Shown: positions 14,919 to 26,325, numbered from the stretch's first letter. The stretch: 44,929 nucleotides of DNA from Gammaproteobacteria bacterium (GCA_016179185.1 JACORW010000087.1:1-44929), one strand, 5' to 3'. Notes: generated from the letters alone by a model not told the origin. Made by a program: numbers and translations.

Positions 14919-16604
14919 TCAGGGCGTTGCGGCTCCGGACAGGGACTGGATGCGCGCCAGGACGGCGGCAGGATCGAAGCCGGCGGGGCGCTGCTCCCCA
15001 AGCCTGAGGGCGGTGTTGTAATAGTCGAGCGCGGCCTGCCGTTGGCCGATTCGATCCAGACTGACGGCGAGGTTCAGCGCATAATCCGGGTTCGAGGAAT
15101 CGGTCCGGTGCGCCTCGAAAAAGGCCTGCTGCGCCTCGGGCCAGCGCTGCTGGGCGGCATAAATGCCGCCCAGCGTGAAGTACAGGAACGGTTGTTCGGG
15201 ATTTTCCTGGATCAATGTGTTGACGGCGCTCTCGGCGCCACCTATGTCGGCGCTCTTGTTCAGCCCCACGAGCACGGCCAGCGCAGTCTTGTTGGCCGGA
15301 TCGAGCCGCAGGACGCGGCCGTGGAACTGCACTGCCGTGCCCGTTTCCCCCTGGCGCAGCGCGATGGCGCCGATGCCGAGCAAGGCGTCGAGATTGTCGG
15401 GCGACTCATTCAATACCGCGAAATATACGGCCCGGGCACCGGTCAGATCGCCCGCCTGGTACAGTTCGTAGGCCTCCCGGACCATGCGTTCCTCGTCCCT
15501 TGGCCCGGCAGTGCGGCTGATACGTACCAATGATGGCGCGGAAGCAGCCATGGCGGTGGCTGCGATCGGCGCAGGCGGGGTGGGGGCAGCGACCGGTTCG
15601 GCCGGGACCGGTCCGGGCGCGGGTTCCGGTCCGGCGGCCGGTGTCGTCGCTTCCACCGCCGCTTTCGGCCCGGGTGACGCGCCGGCGATTTCCGGAGAAT
15701 CAGCCGTCGCAATCGGGATCTGGGCTGTCCGTTCGACCGTCGCCGCCGTGCCCGGAGGGGTCGGTGGCGCGACGCCTTCCACCGGCACGGCGCCGGGCAA
15801 CTCCATGGTGCCGCCGGCCGGGAAAGCCGATTCGCCGCGCGGCGCGGGCACGCTCTCTATGCCCCGGGCGACGAGGGGCGAGGGTACATTACGCGCCACC
15901 GGAGTCACGGTGAAGTAGACCCAGACCCCGGCCGCAGCCAGCATCAACAACGTAAGACCGCTGAGCACCCATTTGATACCGGAACCCGGGTCTTCCCTGG
16001 ATCGCCCGGCAACGAACACGGTCTCCGCGGCAACGGGTGTGGGCTGATCCCGGGTGCCGATGTCCCTGGCCATCTGCAGCGCCGAAACGCCGGGCAGCGT
16101 CTGATCGTATCCGCCGGCCTCGCCGGATCCGGCCAGGTCACCCCGAACCGTCTCTTCAAACATGCCGGGGATCGCGCGCGGCACAGCATCCGCCTGGACT
16201 CCCTGGAAAGTCTTGTCGCCGTCAAAGCCTTCCTCCGCAATCAATTCGCCCGCCAGACCCGACGGGGACGGCGCCGCCGGAATCACTTCGGGCTGGCTCG
16301 TGTTCAGCTCCATCGAATACAACCGCTCGCCCGTGACGTTCAATGTCGGCAGGTCACCGGCGAGGGCGGATTCGACCGCCGGCGTCCCGGAGTCCGCTGC
16401 TTCGGACGGTGTGGCAAATTCGCCGGATACCGGCGTGAGACTGAGTTCCCGCGGGCCGGACGGCGGAGACTTCGGCCCAGGTGTCGCTGGACGCTGGTCC
16501 GTGGAGTCGGCATCCGCCGTCGGCGGCGCGGATTCCTCCAGCTTGCGCGCGGCATCGCGCTTTTCCTGTTCCGCCTTCTTCAGGGCGTCCATCAACAGGC
16601 TCAC
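14919..16604 (-). CDS. Membrane-anchored TPR protein of the pilus operon (MshN position)
   Basis: 561 residues. It opens with MSLLMDALKKAEQEKR, a conserved cytoplasmic helix of secretion-associated TPR proteins, followed by about 190 residues of disordered Pro/Ser/Glu-rich sequence, one membrane helix (about 210-232), a Pro/Ala-rich periplasmic linker and at least four TPR units (about 370-540, for example AYELYQAGDLTGARAVYFAV and ALNLAVSLDRIGQRQAALDY). It occupies the MshN slot between secretin and ATPase genes and probably bridges the inner membrane to the secretin. It is separated from the secretin gene by six bases. The family is clear; the exact partner is inferred. Confidence 0.8.
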   Translation of the reverse strand: MSLLMDALKKAEQEKRDAARKLEESAPPTADADSTDQRPATPGPKSPPSGPRELSLTPVSGEFATPSEAADSGTPAVESALAGDLPTLNVTGERLYSMELNTSQPEVIPAAPSPSGLAGELIAEEGFDGDKTFQGVQADAVPRAIPGMFEETVRGDLAGSGEAGGYDQTLPGVSALQMARDIGTRDQPTPVAAETVFVAGRSREDPGSGIKWVLSGLTLLMLAAAGVWVYFTVTPVARNVPSPLVARGIESVPAPRGESAFPAGGTMELPGAVPVEGVAPPTPPGTAATVERTAQIPIATADSPEIAGASPGPKAAVEATTPAAGPEPAPGPVPAEPVAAPTPPAPIAATAMAASAPSLVRISRTAGPRDEERMVREAYELYQAGDLTGARAVYFAVLNESPDNLDALLGIGAIALRQGETGTAVQFHGRVLRLDPANKTALAVLVGLNKSADIGGAESAVNTLIQENPEQPFLYFTLGGIYAAQQRWPEAQQAFFEAHRTDSSNPDYALNLAVSLDRIGQRQAALDYYNTALRLGEQRPAGFDPAAVLARIQSLSGAATP

Positions 16605-16610
16605 GACTGA

Positions 16611-18275
16611 TTACCTCGTCACGGGGGGTGAAACGACGCCTCGTTGTTCCTGCAAGAATTTCTGGTAGGGCTTCAGGTCGGCTTCCAGGCTTGGATTACG
16701 CACCACCAGCGGCCGCAGAAAGATGACCAGCTCGGTCTTGCGCGACTGGCGCGTGCGACTCTTGAACAGTTCGCCCAGCCCCTGGATCCTTGAGACTCCC
16801 GGTGTGCCCGCGTCATCCGCCTGGTCGTTGTTCTCCATCAACCCGCCCAGCACCGCGATCTGGCCGCTGTTCAGGCGCAGCACCGATTCCATTTCGCGCG
16901 CACGCAGTTCCGGCACGCCGGGATTCGGGATCTGCACCGGGGGCGAGCCGCCCTGCTGCAACTGCGCCTGCAGAATGGCGACGCCCGGATCCGGCACGAA
17001 GCGCAACACCCTGGAAATCGCAGGCCGGATGTTCAGAATGATCGAATCGTTGGAATTGATCTGCGGGGTCACGCTCATTGTGACGCCCACAGAAACGGTT
17101 TTTGCCTGCGAGTCCACGGATGTGACGGTGTTTGTCTGGGACTGCGATACGTCGGAATCCAGCTCGTAGTAGACGATATCGTCGGCCACCTTGAGCGTAG
17201 CGGTCTGATTGTTGAGTGTCATGATCTGGGGCGTGGACAGGATCCTGACGTCCCCGAATTCCTCCAGCAGGCGCACCTGTGCATCTATGACATTGCTGCT
17301 CTGCTTCGCCGGATCCTCCGTGTAGTCCAGCACCAGGCTGGAAAACTCCCCCAGGATACCGACACCGGGCAACAACGCCGACGCCAGATTGAAGGTCGCA
17401 TCGCCTACGTCCACCAGTACGCTCCAGTCGATCCCGGCCTGGAACTTGGTGCTCAACGTCACCTCGGCAATAGTTGCCTGGATCATGACCTGACGCTGCG
17501 CGCTCTCCACGGCGCTGTCCACAAGCTGCTGAATCTGTGTGTGCTGCGCCGCGGTCGCGCGAACGGTAATCAGCCCGGTTTCCGGATACGCAACCAGCGA
17601 TGAACTGTTCCCGGCGCCGCCGGGTTCGCCGCCACCGGCGGCATCACTGATAAGCGCCTGCACGGAGCTGACCAGGGTGTCCCAGAATCTGTTTTTTGAC
17701 TCGACCGATATGTTTGTCGCGCCGGTGCTGGAACCCGCGCCGCCGCCCGCTCCGCCTCCGCCGCCCGTATCCCCACCACCCACGGCAGTCTGCAGTTTGA
17801 TCTGCGCGTCCATCTCCCGGGTCATGCCGAGGAAATTCACCCGGTAGGTACGGAAGAACGGCTCGTCCGGCATGATGAACAGGTTGTCGTTCTGCATTTC
17901 GTAACGGATGCCGACCTGGCGTGCGATGCGATCCAGCAATTGCGTCAAGGTCTGATCCACTGCATTCAGCGTGACCACGCCGTCAATGCGCGGGTCCACA
18001 TCCACATTGACCTTGGCGTCGCGGGCCAGCGCGAACAGGATCTCCTTAACCGGAACCTCGTTCACGACGACCGTGTACTTCTCCTGTGGTTCAGCGACGG
18101 CAGGCTCGGGCAGTTCCGGCGCCGCCTGTTCCACCAGTGGCGGGATACCTTCCTGACCTGCCGCCTCGGCGCCTTCCTGCTTGATGTGACCTGACGAGGT
18201 CTCATAAGGCTCCGGCACCAACTCTGCGCAGCCGAAAATCAACATGGCCATTCCCAGTGTCAGAGCAATGCGCAT
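16611..18275 (-). CDS. mshL: Outer-membrane secretin (MshL/PilQ/GspD family)
   Basis: 554 residues. The N-terminus is lipoprotein-like, with Cys16 in a LIFGC box. An STN-like domain follows (VNEVPVKEILFALARDAKVN, about 70-130), then a Gly-rich linker near 165-185, an N-domain, and the C-terminal secretin barrel with VRILSTPQIMTLNNQTATLK, SVTPQINSNDSIILNIRP and the late RIQGLGELFKSR. Length and order fit the MSHA-type secretin MshL. It would form the outer-membrane gate for the filament or exported subunit. An 86-base gap with an AT-rich, promoter-like stretch separates it from the ATPase gene upstream. Confidence 0.92.
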   Translation of the reverse strand: MRIALTLGMAMLIFGCAELVPEPYETSSGHIKQEGAEAAGQEGIPPLVEQAAPELPEPAVAEPQEKYTVVVNEVPVKEILFALARDAKVNVDVDPRIDGVVTLNAVDQTLTQLLDRIARQVGIRYEMQNDNLFIMPDEPFFRTYRVNFLGMTREMDAQIKLQTAVGGGDTGGGGGAGGGAGSSTGATNISVESKNRFWDTLVSSVQALISDAAGGGEPGGAGNSSSLVAYPETGLITVRATAAQHTQIQQLVDSAVESAQRQVMIQATIAEVTLSTKFQAGIDWSVLVDVGDATFNLASALLPGVGILGEFSSLVLDYTEDPAKQSSNVIDAQVRLLEEFGDVRILSTPQIMTLNNQTATLKVADDIVYYELDSDVSQSQTNTVTSVDSQAKTVSVGVTMSVTPQINSNDSIILNIRPAISRVLRFVPDPGVAILQAQLQQGGSPPVQIPNPGVPELRAREMESVLRLNSGQIAVLGGLMENNDQADDAGTPGVSRIQGLGELFKSRTRQSRKTELVIFLRPLVVRNPSLEADLKPYQKFLQEQRGVVSPPVTR

Positions 18276-18332
18276 GGCAATAACGTCCTATGGATTGAGG
18301 GCTTCCGGCCTTCCCGCGGGTCCGGAAAGAAA

Positions 18333-18338
18333 ATTATA
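18333..18338 (-). promoter_or_regulatory. Possible internal promoter upstream of the secretin gene
   Basis: Read on the minus strand, the 86-base gap contains TATAAT (18338-18333) in a locally AT-rich setting, about 60 bases ahead of the secretin ATG. No good -35 box is found at 16-18 bases. This is the only sizeable gap inside the operon, so an internal start is plausible but weakly supported. Confidence 0.25.
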
Positions 18339-18361
18339 TACCTAATACAAGTCATTCAGAG

Positions 18362-19969
18362 TTATAGACTTTCCGGATCTGATAGCGGCCGGTAAATTAT
18401 TCCCCAGCAATGCTCACAGGGGGGATCCGCCGCGCCGGCCGGTGTCGCCGGCACCTCTTCGGGCGGTCTCCGGCTGATATCCTGCCGCAACTGGGCCGAT
18501 TCCGCGGTGTTCAACGGTGAATTGCCTTCATCCCGCCACAGCATTACCGGCGCTTGATCCGGCCCGTTCTCCGGCACCTCTGCCTGCGGTGAAATACTGG
18601 CAGCGGGCACATCCGCCGCCGTTTCACGCAACTGATATTCCAGCCGCAGACCCGGGTGCGTAAGCGTGGATCCGGCCGGTTCGGCAGAATCGGCCAACGC
18701 TTCCGGCGCCGACATGGCATCAGTCTGGCTGACCTGCTGGAGCTGCCGCTCGGCGACCGCAGGCATGGGTTCCGCAGCCTCCGAAACCGGTCCGCGACCG
18801 GTGATCGGCGCCGCTTCCTCCGCTGCCGGGTTGAGCGAGGCTTCCGGGGTCGCCGCCGCACCGGACTGCTTGACCGGTTGCTGCTGCTCCTCCGGCGCAG
18901 CCATGGATCCGGCGCGTCCCGTCTCAGGGGCCTGGCCGGTGTCGGGCGCGTGTATTTCCGGCACCGCGTCATTCCGGTCGGGCGCGGCGGGGGTCGCGGC
19001 CGGCGGGGTTCCGGGCGCCACGTCCACTCCGACGTTGCCGGCAGAGTCCGGCACCGGTACCGGCGCCGGATTGGTGCCGTTCCACCAGAGGAATACCGCC
19101 ACGACGGCAACCGCGGCGCTACCGGTTGCAACCATCGGCCACCATCTGCGCCCGCTCGCAGCCGGGAATTCGCTGTCCTTGACGGCCCGGGCCACATGCG
19201 CCTTGCTCACCTGAATGTTGCTGTCCGCATAGGCGGCCAGCAGGGATTTGTCCGCAAGGATGTTGATGCGGCGCACCAGGCCCCGTGAATGGTGGGCGAT
19301 TACCTGCACCGCGCCGATGCTGAACAGTTCCGCGGCCCGGCAGCCACAGGCGCGCAGTCTGGAATTCAGGTAATCACGGATGTCGCTGGGCTGGAACGGC
19401 GGCAACTGGAAGCTGTAGGTGATGCGTTCCTTCAACTGCCGGATCTCCGGCTGGGACAGTTTTTCATCCAGTTCCGGCTGCCCGAACAACACGATCTGCA
19501 ATAACTTGTTCTGGCGGGTTTCCAGATTGCTGAGCAGCCTGATCTCCTCCAGCGTCTCGATGGGCATGCCCTGGGCCTCTTCCACGAACACGACCACCTG
19601 CCGGTTTTCGGCATGTCGCTGCAACAGGAACTCCTGCAGGGCATGCATGACTTCGATTCGCGGCGTGCCGGCGGAGAACGGCAGCTTCAATTCAAACGCG
19701 ATGGCATGCAGGATGTTCTCCGGCGCCAGACTCGGATTGGCGAGGTACACGATCTCGACACGATCCGGCAATTCCTGTTCCAGCATGCGGCACAACATGG
19801 TTTTGCCGCTGCCCACTTCGCCCACGACCTTGACGATGCCTTCGCCGTTGCCGACGGCGTAGATCAATGCCTCGAGGATCGCCCCGCGATTCGCCCCCGG
19901 GTAGAACAGCGCCGTGTCGGGCGTAATGCGAAACGGCAACTGCTTCAGTCCGAAGTAATCGAGATACAT
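18362..19969 (-). CDS. mshM: ExeA/MshM-like AAA ATPase with membrane anchor
   Basis: 535 residues. The first 270 form an ExeA/GspA-type AAA ATPase: the opening YLDYFGLKQLPFRITPD is characteristic, Walker A is GEVGSGKT, Walker B is VVVFVEEAQ, and a sensor-like NLETRQNKLLQIVLFGQPEL follows. A membrane helix lies at about 277-296, followed by about 230 residues of Pro/Ala/Glu-rich periplasmic sequence. There is no recognisable peptidoglycan-binding domain, unlike ExeA. Members help assemble secretins through the cell wall. It begins four bases after the response-regulator gene, so the regulator belongs to the same transcript. Confidence 0.88.
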   Translation of the reverse strand: MYLDYFGLKQLPFRITPDTALFYPGANRGAILEALIYAVGNGEGIVKVVGEVGSGKTMLCRMLEQELPDRVEIVYLANPSLAPENILHAIAFELKLPFSAGTPRIEVMHALQEFLLQRHAENRQVVVFVEEAQGMPIETLEEIRLLSNLETRQNKLLQIVLFGQPELDEKLSQPEIRQLKERITYSFQLPPFQPSDIRDYLNSRLRACGCRAAELFSIGAVQVIAHHSRGLVRRINILADKSLLAAYADSNIQVSKAHVARAVKDSEFPAASGRRWWPMVATGSAAVAVVAVFLWWNGTNPAPVPVPDSAGNVGVDVAPGTPPAATPAAPDRNDAVPEIHAPDTGQAPETGRAGSMAAPEEQQQPVKQSGAAATPEASLNPAAEEAAPITGRGPVSEAAEPMPAVAERQLQQVSQTDAMSAPEALADSAEPAGSTLTHPGLRLEYQLRETAADVPAASISPQAEVPENGPDQAPVMLWRDEGNSPLNTAESAQLRQDISRRPPEEVPATPAGAADPPCEHCWGIIYRPLSDPESL

Positions 19970-19973
19970 GGGC

Positions 19974-21410
<1,437 letters not shown>

Positions 21411-21483
21411 CGAATATACCCGCGGGAAACCGGAACAAGCGACGATACGCCCAGCAATTGGCCGCCACAAGGCCGGCGGAACC

Positions 21484-22326
21484 TCAGCGCCGGGGTAATT
21501 TCAGGCTGTTCCAGATCTTCCGGGCGGCCTCGTACCGGTTCATCGTGTATATGTGCAGGCCCGGCGCGCCTCCGGCCAGCAGGCGTTCGCATAACGACGT
21601 AGTCACGTCCACGCCGAAAGCGCGGATGGATTCTCTGTCGTCGCCAAACTCCTGCAGGCGCTTCAATATCCAGCGCGGGATCTCGGCCCCGCACGCGTCC
21701 GAGAACCGGACCAGCTGCGTACTGTTGGTGATGGGCATCACCCCCGGCACGATCGGAATGTGAATCCCCAGGCGGGCGCTGCTGTCCAGGAAGCGGAAAT
21801 ACGCGTCCGGATTGTAGAAATATTGAGTCAGCGCGCTGTCGGCCCCGGCATCAACCTTGCGCTTGAAGTTCGCGAGATCGGCGGAAGCGCTCTGCGCCTG
21901 CGGATGAAACTCCGGGTAGCACGCCACCTCAACGTGAAACCAGTCGCCGGTCTCGCGTCGAATCAACTGCACCAGCTCGCTGGCGTGCTGCAGTTCGCCG
22001 CGCCCAAGACTTCCTGAAGGCAGGTCGCCGCGCAGCGCGACCGTGTGGCGCACGCGGTTGGTGCGATAGGTCTCCAGCACCGCCTTGAGATCCCCGACGC
22101 CCGAACCAATGCAGGAAATGTGCGGGACGCCTTCGATTCCGGTCTCGCGCCGGATCTCCAGCGCCGTTTCCAGCGTCTTGTCGCGCGTGCTGCCGCCGGC
22201 GCCGTAGGTCACGGAAAAAAAATCCGGTTTCAGGGTTGCCAATTCCCGCCAGGTGCGGCGCAGCAGATCCCCGGCCTCAGGCGTGCGCGGCGGGAAAAAC
22301 TCAAAGCTGTAAGTGTTCACTGGCAT
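21484..22326 (-). CDS. metF: 5,10-methylenetetrahydrofolate reductase
   Basis: 280 residues, close to the family norm. It reduces methylenetetrahydrofolate to methyltetrahydrofolate for methionine synthesis, using FAD. The catalytic Glu is in the N-terminal SFEFFPPRTPE motif, and the folate-site Asp is in ALRGDLPSG. VTYGAGGSTRDKT and ALTQYFYNPDAYFRF are also family hallmarks. The start at 22326 has AGGAG about eight bases upstream; a longer frame to 22374 is unlikely. It points the same way as the pilus operon and ends 73 bases before the response regulator. Any shared transcript would be incidental to function. Confidence 0.96.
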   Translation of the reverse strand: MPVNTYSFEFFPPRTPEAGDLLRRTWRELATLKPDFFSVTYGAGGSTRDKTLETALEIRRETGIEGVPHISCIGSGVGDLKAVLETYRTNRVRHTVALRGDLPSGSLGRGELQHASELVQLIRRETGDWFHVEVACYPEFHPQAQSASADLANFKRKVDAGADSALTQYFYNPDAYFRFLDSSARLGIHIPIVPGVMPITNSTQLVRFSDACGAEIPRWILKRLQEFGDDRESIRAFGVDVTTSLCERLLAGGAPGLHIYTMNRYEAARKIWNSLKLPRR

Positions 22327-22360
22327 TGACGTTGGCTCCTGGAACTGTGGCGGAACCGGC

Positions 22361-22468
22361 AGTAAAAAGTACAAAGTGAAAAGTGTAAAGTAGGGCGCAT
22401 TTCACTCGATGAGCCATGCGGAACATGCTTTTCCTTCCAACTTTGCACTTTTGACTTTTCACTCGTAG
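22361..22468. repeat. Inverted A/T-rich phased repeat (ACTTTTCAC type), copy 2
   Basis: The left arm (22361-22393) is AGTAAAAAGTACAAAGTG and similar units. The right arm (about 22429-22468) is CTTTGCACTTTTGACTTTTC-like, the approximate complement. A unique spacer separates them. The element lies in the divergent gap between metF and the thioredoxin-like gene; nothing else is seen in this 174-base gap. Confidence 0.8.
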
Positions 22469-22500
22469 TCTGTGGCTGCTGCGACGCATGGATAATCGGC

Positions 22501-23055
22501 ATGGCCCTGACCACCGCTCCGCCACCCGCCCTCGACCTGCCGGCACCGGACTTCACGCTTCCCGGTACGGACGGGCGCCCGTGGTCGTTGCAACAGGGAC
22601 GCGGCGCACGCGGCACACTGGTCATGTTCATCTGCAATCATTGCCCGTATGTACAGGCCATCCAGGAGTACCTGGTCCGCGATACTTCGGATCTGCTGAC
22701 GCTGGGGGTCCACAGCATGGCAATCATGCCGAACGACACGCGCGCGTATCCGGAGGACGATCTGGATCACATGCGCGCCGTGGCGGCGCGCTGGCGCTAT
22801 CCGTTCCCATATCTGATTGATGAGACACAGGCGGTGGCGCGCGCCTATGGGGCGGTCTGCACACCGGACTTCTTCGGGTATGACGCGGACCTGAAACTCA
22901 AGTATCGCGGCCGGCTCAATGCCGTTTCGCCGAGCCGGCCCGCCGCCGCAGGCATGCAGCGGGAACTGTTCGACGCCATGCGGCTGATCGCGGAAACGGG
23001 ACAGGCGCCGCAGCAGCAGACGCCGAGCATGGGATGCTCGATCAAGTGGCGGTGA
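22501..23055 (+). CDS. Thioredoxin-like / AhpC-TSA family protein
   Basis: 184 residues. The fold pattern is that of the peroxiredoxin/TlpA superfamily: APDFTLPGTDGRPWSLQQ, then a strand ending in the redox motif ICNHCPYV (Cys-Asn-His-Cys), and the cis-proline region VCTPDFFGYD. There is no signal peptide, so it is probably cytoplasmic. The CNHC motif defines a widespread subfamily often annotated only as thioredoxin family protein; its substrate is not known to me. It is bounded by two phased repeats and appears monocistronic. Confidence 0.88.
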   Translation: MALTTAPPPALDLPAPDFTLPGTDGRPWSLQQGRGARGTLVMFICNHCPYVQAIQEYLVRDTSDLLTLGVHSMAIMPNDTRAYPEDDLDHMRAVAARWRYPFPYLIDETQAVARAYGAVCTPDFFGYDADLKLKYRGRLNAVSPSRPAAAGMQRELFDAMRLIAETGQAPQQQTPSMGCSIKWR

Positions 23056-23056
23056 T

Positions 23057-23207
23057 GCAGCTACAAGCAACAAGCTACAAGCAACAAGTTAAACAAAGCT
23101 GTCGTTTCGACAACCCAGGGGCGTGTAGCTGCTTTTCGCTTTTCCTTGTGGCTTGTCGCTAGTAGCTTGTAGCTGCTTTTCACTTGTAGCTTGTCGCTTG
23201 TAGCTGC
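23057..23207. repeat. Phased inverted repeat (CTTGTAGC type), copy 3
   Basis: This is the clearest copy. The left arm GCAGCTACAAGCAACAAGC continues in CTACAAG/CAACAAG units to about 23091. Two right-hand blocks (about 23140-23180 and 23181-23207) repeat CTTGTGG, CTTGTCG and CTTGTAG and end in GTAGCTGC, the exact complement of the left end. It lies just downstream of the thioredoxin-like gene and ahead of the transketolase gene. Confidence 0.85.
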
Positions 23208-23248
23208 AAAATACGCGCCCTTTTCTCCCTCCAGGATTGTTGAATTTC

Positions 23249-25243
23249 ATGCTGTCCCGACGTGAACTCGCCAATGCCGTGCGCGCCCTGTCCATGGACG
23301 CGGTGCAGCAGGCCAATTCCGGTCATCCGGGCGCGCCGATGGGGATGGCCGATCTTGCCGAGGTGCTGTGGAATGATTTTCTGCGCCACAACCCGGCGGA
23401 TCCGCGCTGGCCGGATCGGGATCGCTTTGTGCTCTCCAACGGGCACGGTTCCATGCTGCTCTATTCGCTGCTGCACCTTTCCGGTTACGACCTGCCGATG
23501 GACGAGTTGCGCCGCTTCCGCCAGTTGCATTCGCGCACCCCGGGTCACCCGGAGTTCGGCCACACGCCCGGCGTCGAGTCGACGACCGGGCCGTTGGGGC
23601 AGGGATTTGCGAATGCCGTCGGCATGGCCATAGCCGAGCGCGTATTGGCCGCCGAGTTCAACCGGCCTGGGCACGAGATCGTGAATCATCACACCTATGT
23701 GGCCGTCGGCGACGGCTGCCTGATGGAAGGCATCTCGCACGAGGCGGCATCCCTGGCGGGGACGCTGGGCCTCGGCAAGCTGATTGCCATTTTCGACAGC
23801 AACCGCGTCTCGATTGACGGCAGTGTGGACGGCTGGTTCACGGAGGACGTGGTTGCGCGCTTCAAGGCCTACGGCTGGCGCGTCATCGCCGGTGTGGATG
23901 GTCACGATTCCGGGCAGGTCAAAAAGGCGCTGCGCAAGGCGCGCCGGAGCAATGGGCAACCGGCGATCATCATGTGCCGGACAGTCATCGGCTGGGGGGC
24001 GCCGAACAAGCAGGGCAATGCCGAGTGCCACGGCGCGCCGTTGGGTGCGGACGAAGTCGCTAAGGCGCGCGAGCATCTGCGCTGGCCGCACCCGCCGTTC
24101 CATATTCCGTCGGAGTACTACCAGGCCTGGGATGCCCGCCGGCGGGGCGCCCGCGCCGAGGCCAGATGGCGCCGGGGGTTCAAGGCATATGCCGCGGCAT
24201 TCCCGGAACTTGCCGCCGAGTTTGAGCGCCGCATGGCGGGGAGGCTGCCGGACAATTGGGAGGCAGCGTGTCGCGCGTTTGTGGCCGCCACGGCGGCAAA
24301 GGGCGAGACCATTGCCACGCGCAAGGCCTCCCAGAACGCGTTGAACGCCTATGGCCCGCTGCTGCCGGAACTCATCGGCGGCTCCGCCGACCTGACCGGA
24401 TCGAACCTGACCCTGTGGTCCGGTTCCAGGCCCCTGTCGGCCGGGGAACCGGGCAACTATATATATTATGGTGTGCGCGAATTCGGCATGGCGGCAATCA
24501 ACAGCGGCATTGCGCTGCACGGCGGGCTGCTCCCGTACGGCGGCACGTTTCTGATTTTTTCGGACTATGCCCGCAACGCGCTGCGCATGGCCGCGCTGAT
24601 GGGTCAGCGCAGCATCTTCGTGCTGACCCACGACTCCATCGGCCTCGGCGAGGACGGGCCCACGCATCAGGCGGTGGAGCAGGCGGCGACATTGCGATTG
24701 ATCCCGAACATGTCCGTGTGGCGCCCCTGTGATACGGTCGAAACGGCCGTGGCCTGGAAGGCGGGCATCGAGCGGCATTCGGGCCCGACCTGCCTGCTGC
24801 TCTCGCGCCAGAACGCCAGGCCCATGGCGCGTTCGCCCGGGCAGATCGACGCCATCGGCCGGGGCGGGTACGTGCTCGTGGACGGCGGCCCGGCACCGGA
24901 TGCAGTCATCATTGCCACCGGATCCGAAGTGGCGCTGGCCGTGGATGCCACTGCCGAGTTGTTGCGCCTCGGGCGCCGCGTGCAAGTGGTGTCCATGCCG
25001 TGCACCGACACATTCGACGCGCAGCCGGCGGCCTACCGGGATCAGGTACTGCCGCCTTCGTGCCGCAGGCGCGTGGCCGTGGAGGCGGGCATGCCGGATT
25101 ACTGGTACAAGTATGTCGGCCTCGACGGCCGTATTCTCGGCGTGCCGACCTTCGGCGCATCCGCGCCCGGGCCGGATATGTTCCGGCATTTCGGCCTGAC
25201 GGCGGGCGGCGTCGTCGAGTGCGTGAATTCGCTGTTTCATTGA
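23249..25243 (+). CDS. tkt: Transketolase
   Basis: 664 residues, the usual length. It moves two-carbon units between sugar phosphates, using thiamine diphosphate, in the pentose phosphate and Calvin pathways. The cofactor site shows [19 protein letters not shown] and IAIFDSN, and the pyrimidine-domain motif [17 protein letters not shown] is conserved. The ATG at 23249 is preferred over an in-frame TTG at 23237; CAGGA lies about 13 bases upstream. It opens a five-gene plus-strand operon with gap 12 bases downstream. The upstream gap is filled with repeats, so the promoter must lie in or near them. Confidence 0.97.
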   Translation: MLSRRELANAVRALSMDAVQQANSGHPGAPMGMADLAEVLWNDFLRHNPADPRWPDRDRFVLSNGHGSMLLYSLLHLSGYDLPMDELRRFRQLHSRTPGHPEFGHTPGVESTTGPLGQGFANAVGMAIAERVLAAEFNRPGHEIVNHHTYVAVGDGCLMEGISHEAASLAGTLGLGKLIAIFDSNRVSIDGSVDGWFTEDVVARFKAYGWRVIAGVDGHDSGQVKKALRKARRSNGQPAIIMCRTVIGWGAPNKQGNAECHGAPLGADEVAKAREHLRWPHPPFHIPSEYYQAWDARRRGARAEARWRRGFKAYAAAFPELAAEFERRMAGRLPDNWEAACRAFVAATAAKGETIATRKASQNALNAYGPLLPELIGGSADLTGSNLTLWSGSRPLSAGEPGNYIYYGVREFGMAAINSGIALHGGLLPYGGTFLIFSDYARNALRMAALMGQRSIFVLTHDSIGLGEDGPTHQAVEQAATLRLIPNMSVWRPCDTVETAVAWKAGIERHSGPTCLLLSRQNARPMARSPGQIDAIGRGGYVLVDGGPAPDAVIIATGSEVALAVDATAELLRLGRRVQVVSMPCTDTFDAQPAAYRDQVLPPSCRRRVAVEAGMPDYWYKYVGLDGRILGVPTFGASAPGPDMFRHFGLTAGGVVECVNSLFH

Positions 25244-25255
25244 TAGGAGTCGGAC

Positions 25256-26269
25256 ATGGCAATCAAGGTGGGCATCAACGGTTATGGCCGCATCGGCCGG
25301 AATATTCTGCGCGCCGCATACGAATGCGATCGCACCGGCGATGTCCGTATCGTCGCCCTGAACGATCTCGGCGATGCAAATACCAATGCGCACCTGACCC
25401 GCTATGACAGTGCCCACGGCCGTTTCCCCGGCGAAGTGTCCGTGGATGGCGATTCGATGGTCGTAAATGGCGATCGCATTCGCGTGCTCGCGGAACGCGA
25501 CCCCGCCAGGCTGCCGTGGGGCGCGCTGGGCGTGGACGTCGTGCTCGAATGCACCGGCCTGTTTACTTCGAAGGACAAGGCCCGCGTGCACCTGAAGGGC
25601 GGCGCGAAAAAGGTCATCATCTCGGCGCCGGGCGGCAAAGACGTTGATGCGACCATCGTTTACGGTGTCAACCAGCAAACGCTGCGCGCCTCCCACACCG
25701 TCATTTCCAACGCCTCCTGCACGACCAACTGCCTGGCGCCCCTCGTCAAGGTGCTGCACGATGGCATCGGCATCCTCAGCGGCATCATGACCACGGTGCA
25801 TTCCTACACCAATGACCAGGTGCTGACCGACGTGTATCACTCGGATCTCCGGCGCGCCCGGTCGGCGACCATGTCCATGATCCCGACCAAGACCGGCGCG
25901 GCCGCGGCCGTGGGTCTGGTGTTGCCGGAGCTGGACGGCAGACTGGACGGCTACGCGGTGCGCGTGCCGACCATCAATGTCTCAATGGTGGACCTGACGG
26001 TCCAGACCGCCCGCGACACCACGCACGAGGAGATCAGCAAATTGATGCGCGCCGCCGCCGACGGAAGTCTGCGCGGCATTCTCGCCTACAACGACGCGCC
26101 GCTGGTCTCCATTGACTTCAACCATGATCCCGCGTCATCCACCTACGACGCCTCGCTGACTCGCGTCATCCAGGGCCGGCTGGCGAAGGTGATTGCCTGG
26201 TACGACAACGAGTGGGGCTTCTCGAACCGCATGCTGGACACAACGCTCGCGCTGATGGCGGCGAAATAA
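25256..26269 (+). CDS. gap: Glyceraldehyde-3-phosphate dehydrogenase, type I
   Basis: 337 residues. It interconverts glyceraldehyde 3-phosphate and 1,3-bisphosphoglycerate. The nucleotide-binding start [17 protein letters not shown], active-site [12 protein letters not shown] (Cys155), the downstream His in [10 protein letters not shown] and the C-terminal [14 protein letters not shown] are all present. A ribosome-binding site, ATAGGAGTCGGAC, precedes the ATG. It lies 12 bases after tkt, consistent with one transcript. Confidence 0.98.
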   Translation: MAIKVGINGYGRIGRNILRAAYECDRTGDVRIVALNDLGDANTNAHLTRYDSAHGRFPGEVSVDGDSMVVNGDRIRVLAERDPARLPWGALGVDVVLECTGLFTSKDKARVHLKGGAKKVIISAPGGKDVDATIVYGVNQQTLRASHTVISNASCTTNCLAPLVKVLHDGIGILSGIMTTVHSYTNDQVLTDVYHSDLRRARSATMSMIPTKTGAAAAVGLVLPELDGRLDGYAVRVPTINVSMVDLTVQTARDTTHEEISKLMRAAADGSLRGILAYNDAPLVSIDFNHDPASSTYDASLTRVIQGRLAKVIAWYDNEWGFSNRMLDTTLALMAAK

Positions 26270-26325
26270 CGTGCTGAAGAACGACGCCGGTATCGTTTTT
26301 CCATTCGCGCTGTGAAAATGGTGCC

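Noticed and set aside
22501-23055. Catalytic peroxiredoxin (AhpC-type) call for the thioredoxin-like gene
   Set aside because: The redox centre is a CxxC-type CNHC, not the single peroxidatic Cys of the PxxxTxxC motif, so a thioredoxin-like label is safer.
23057-23207. CRISPR array
   Set aside because: Units are 7-8 bases, are inverted between arms, and have no equal-length spacers or cas genes nearby.
23180-25840. 886-codon minus-strand frame across transketolase and gap
   Set aside because: It is long only because of high G+C in codon position three of the sense genes. It runs through two unmistakable enzymes and a repeat and has no recognisable domain.
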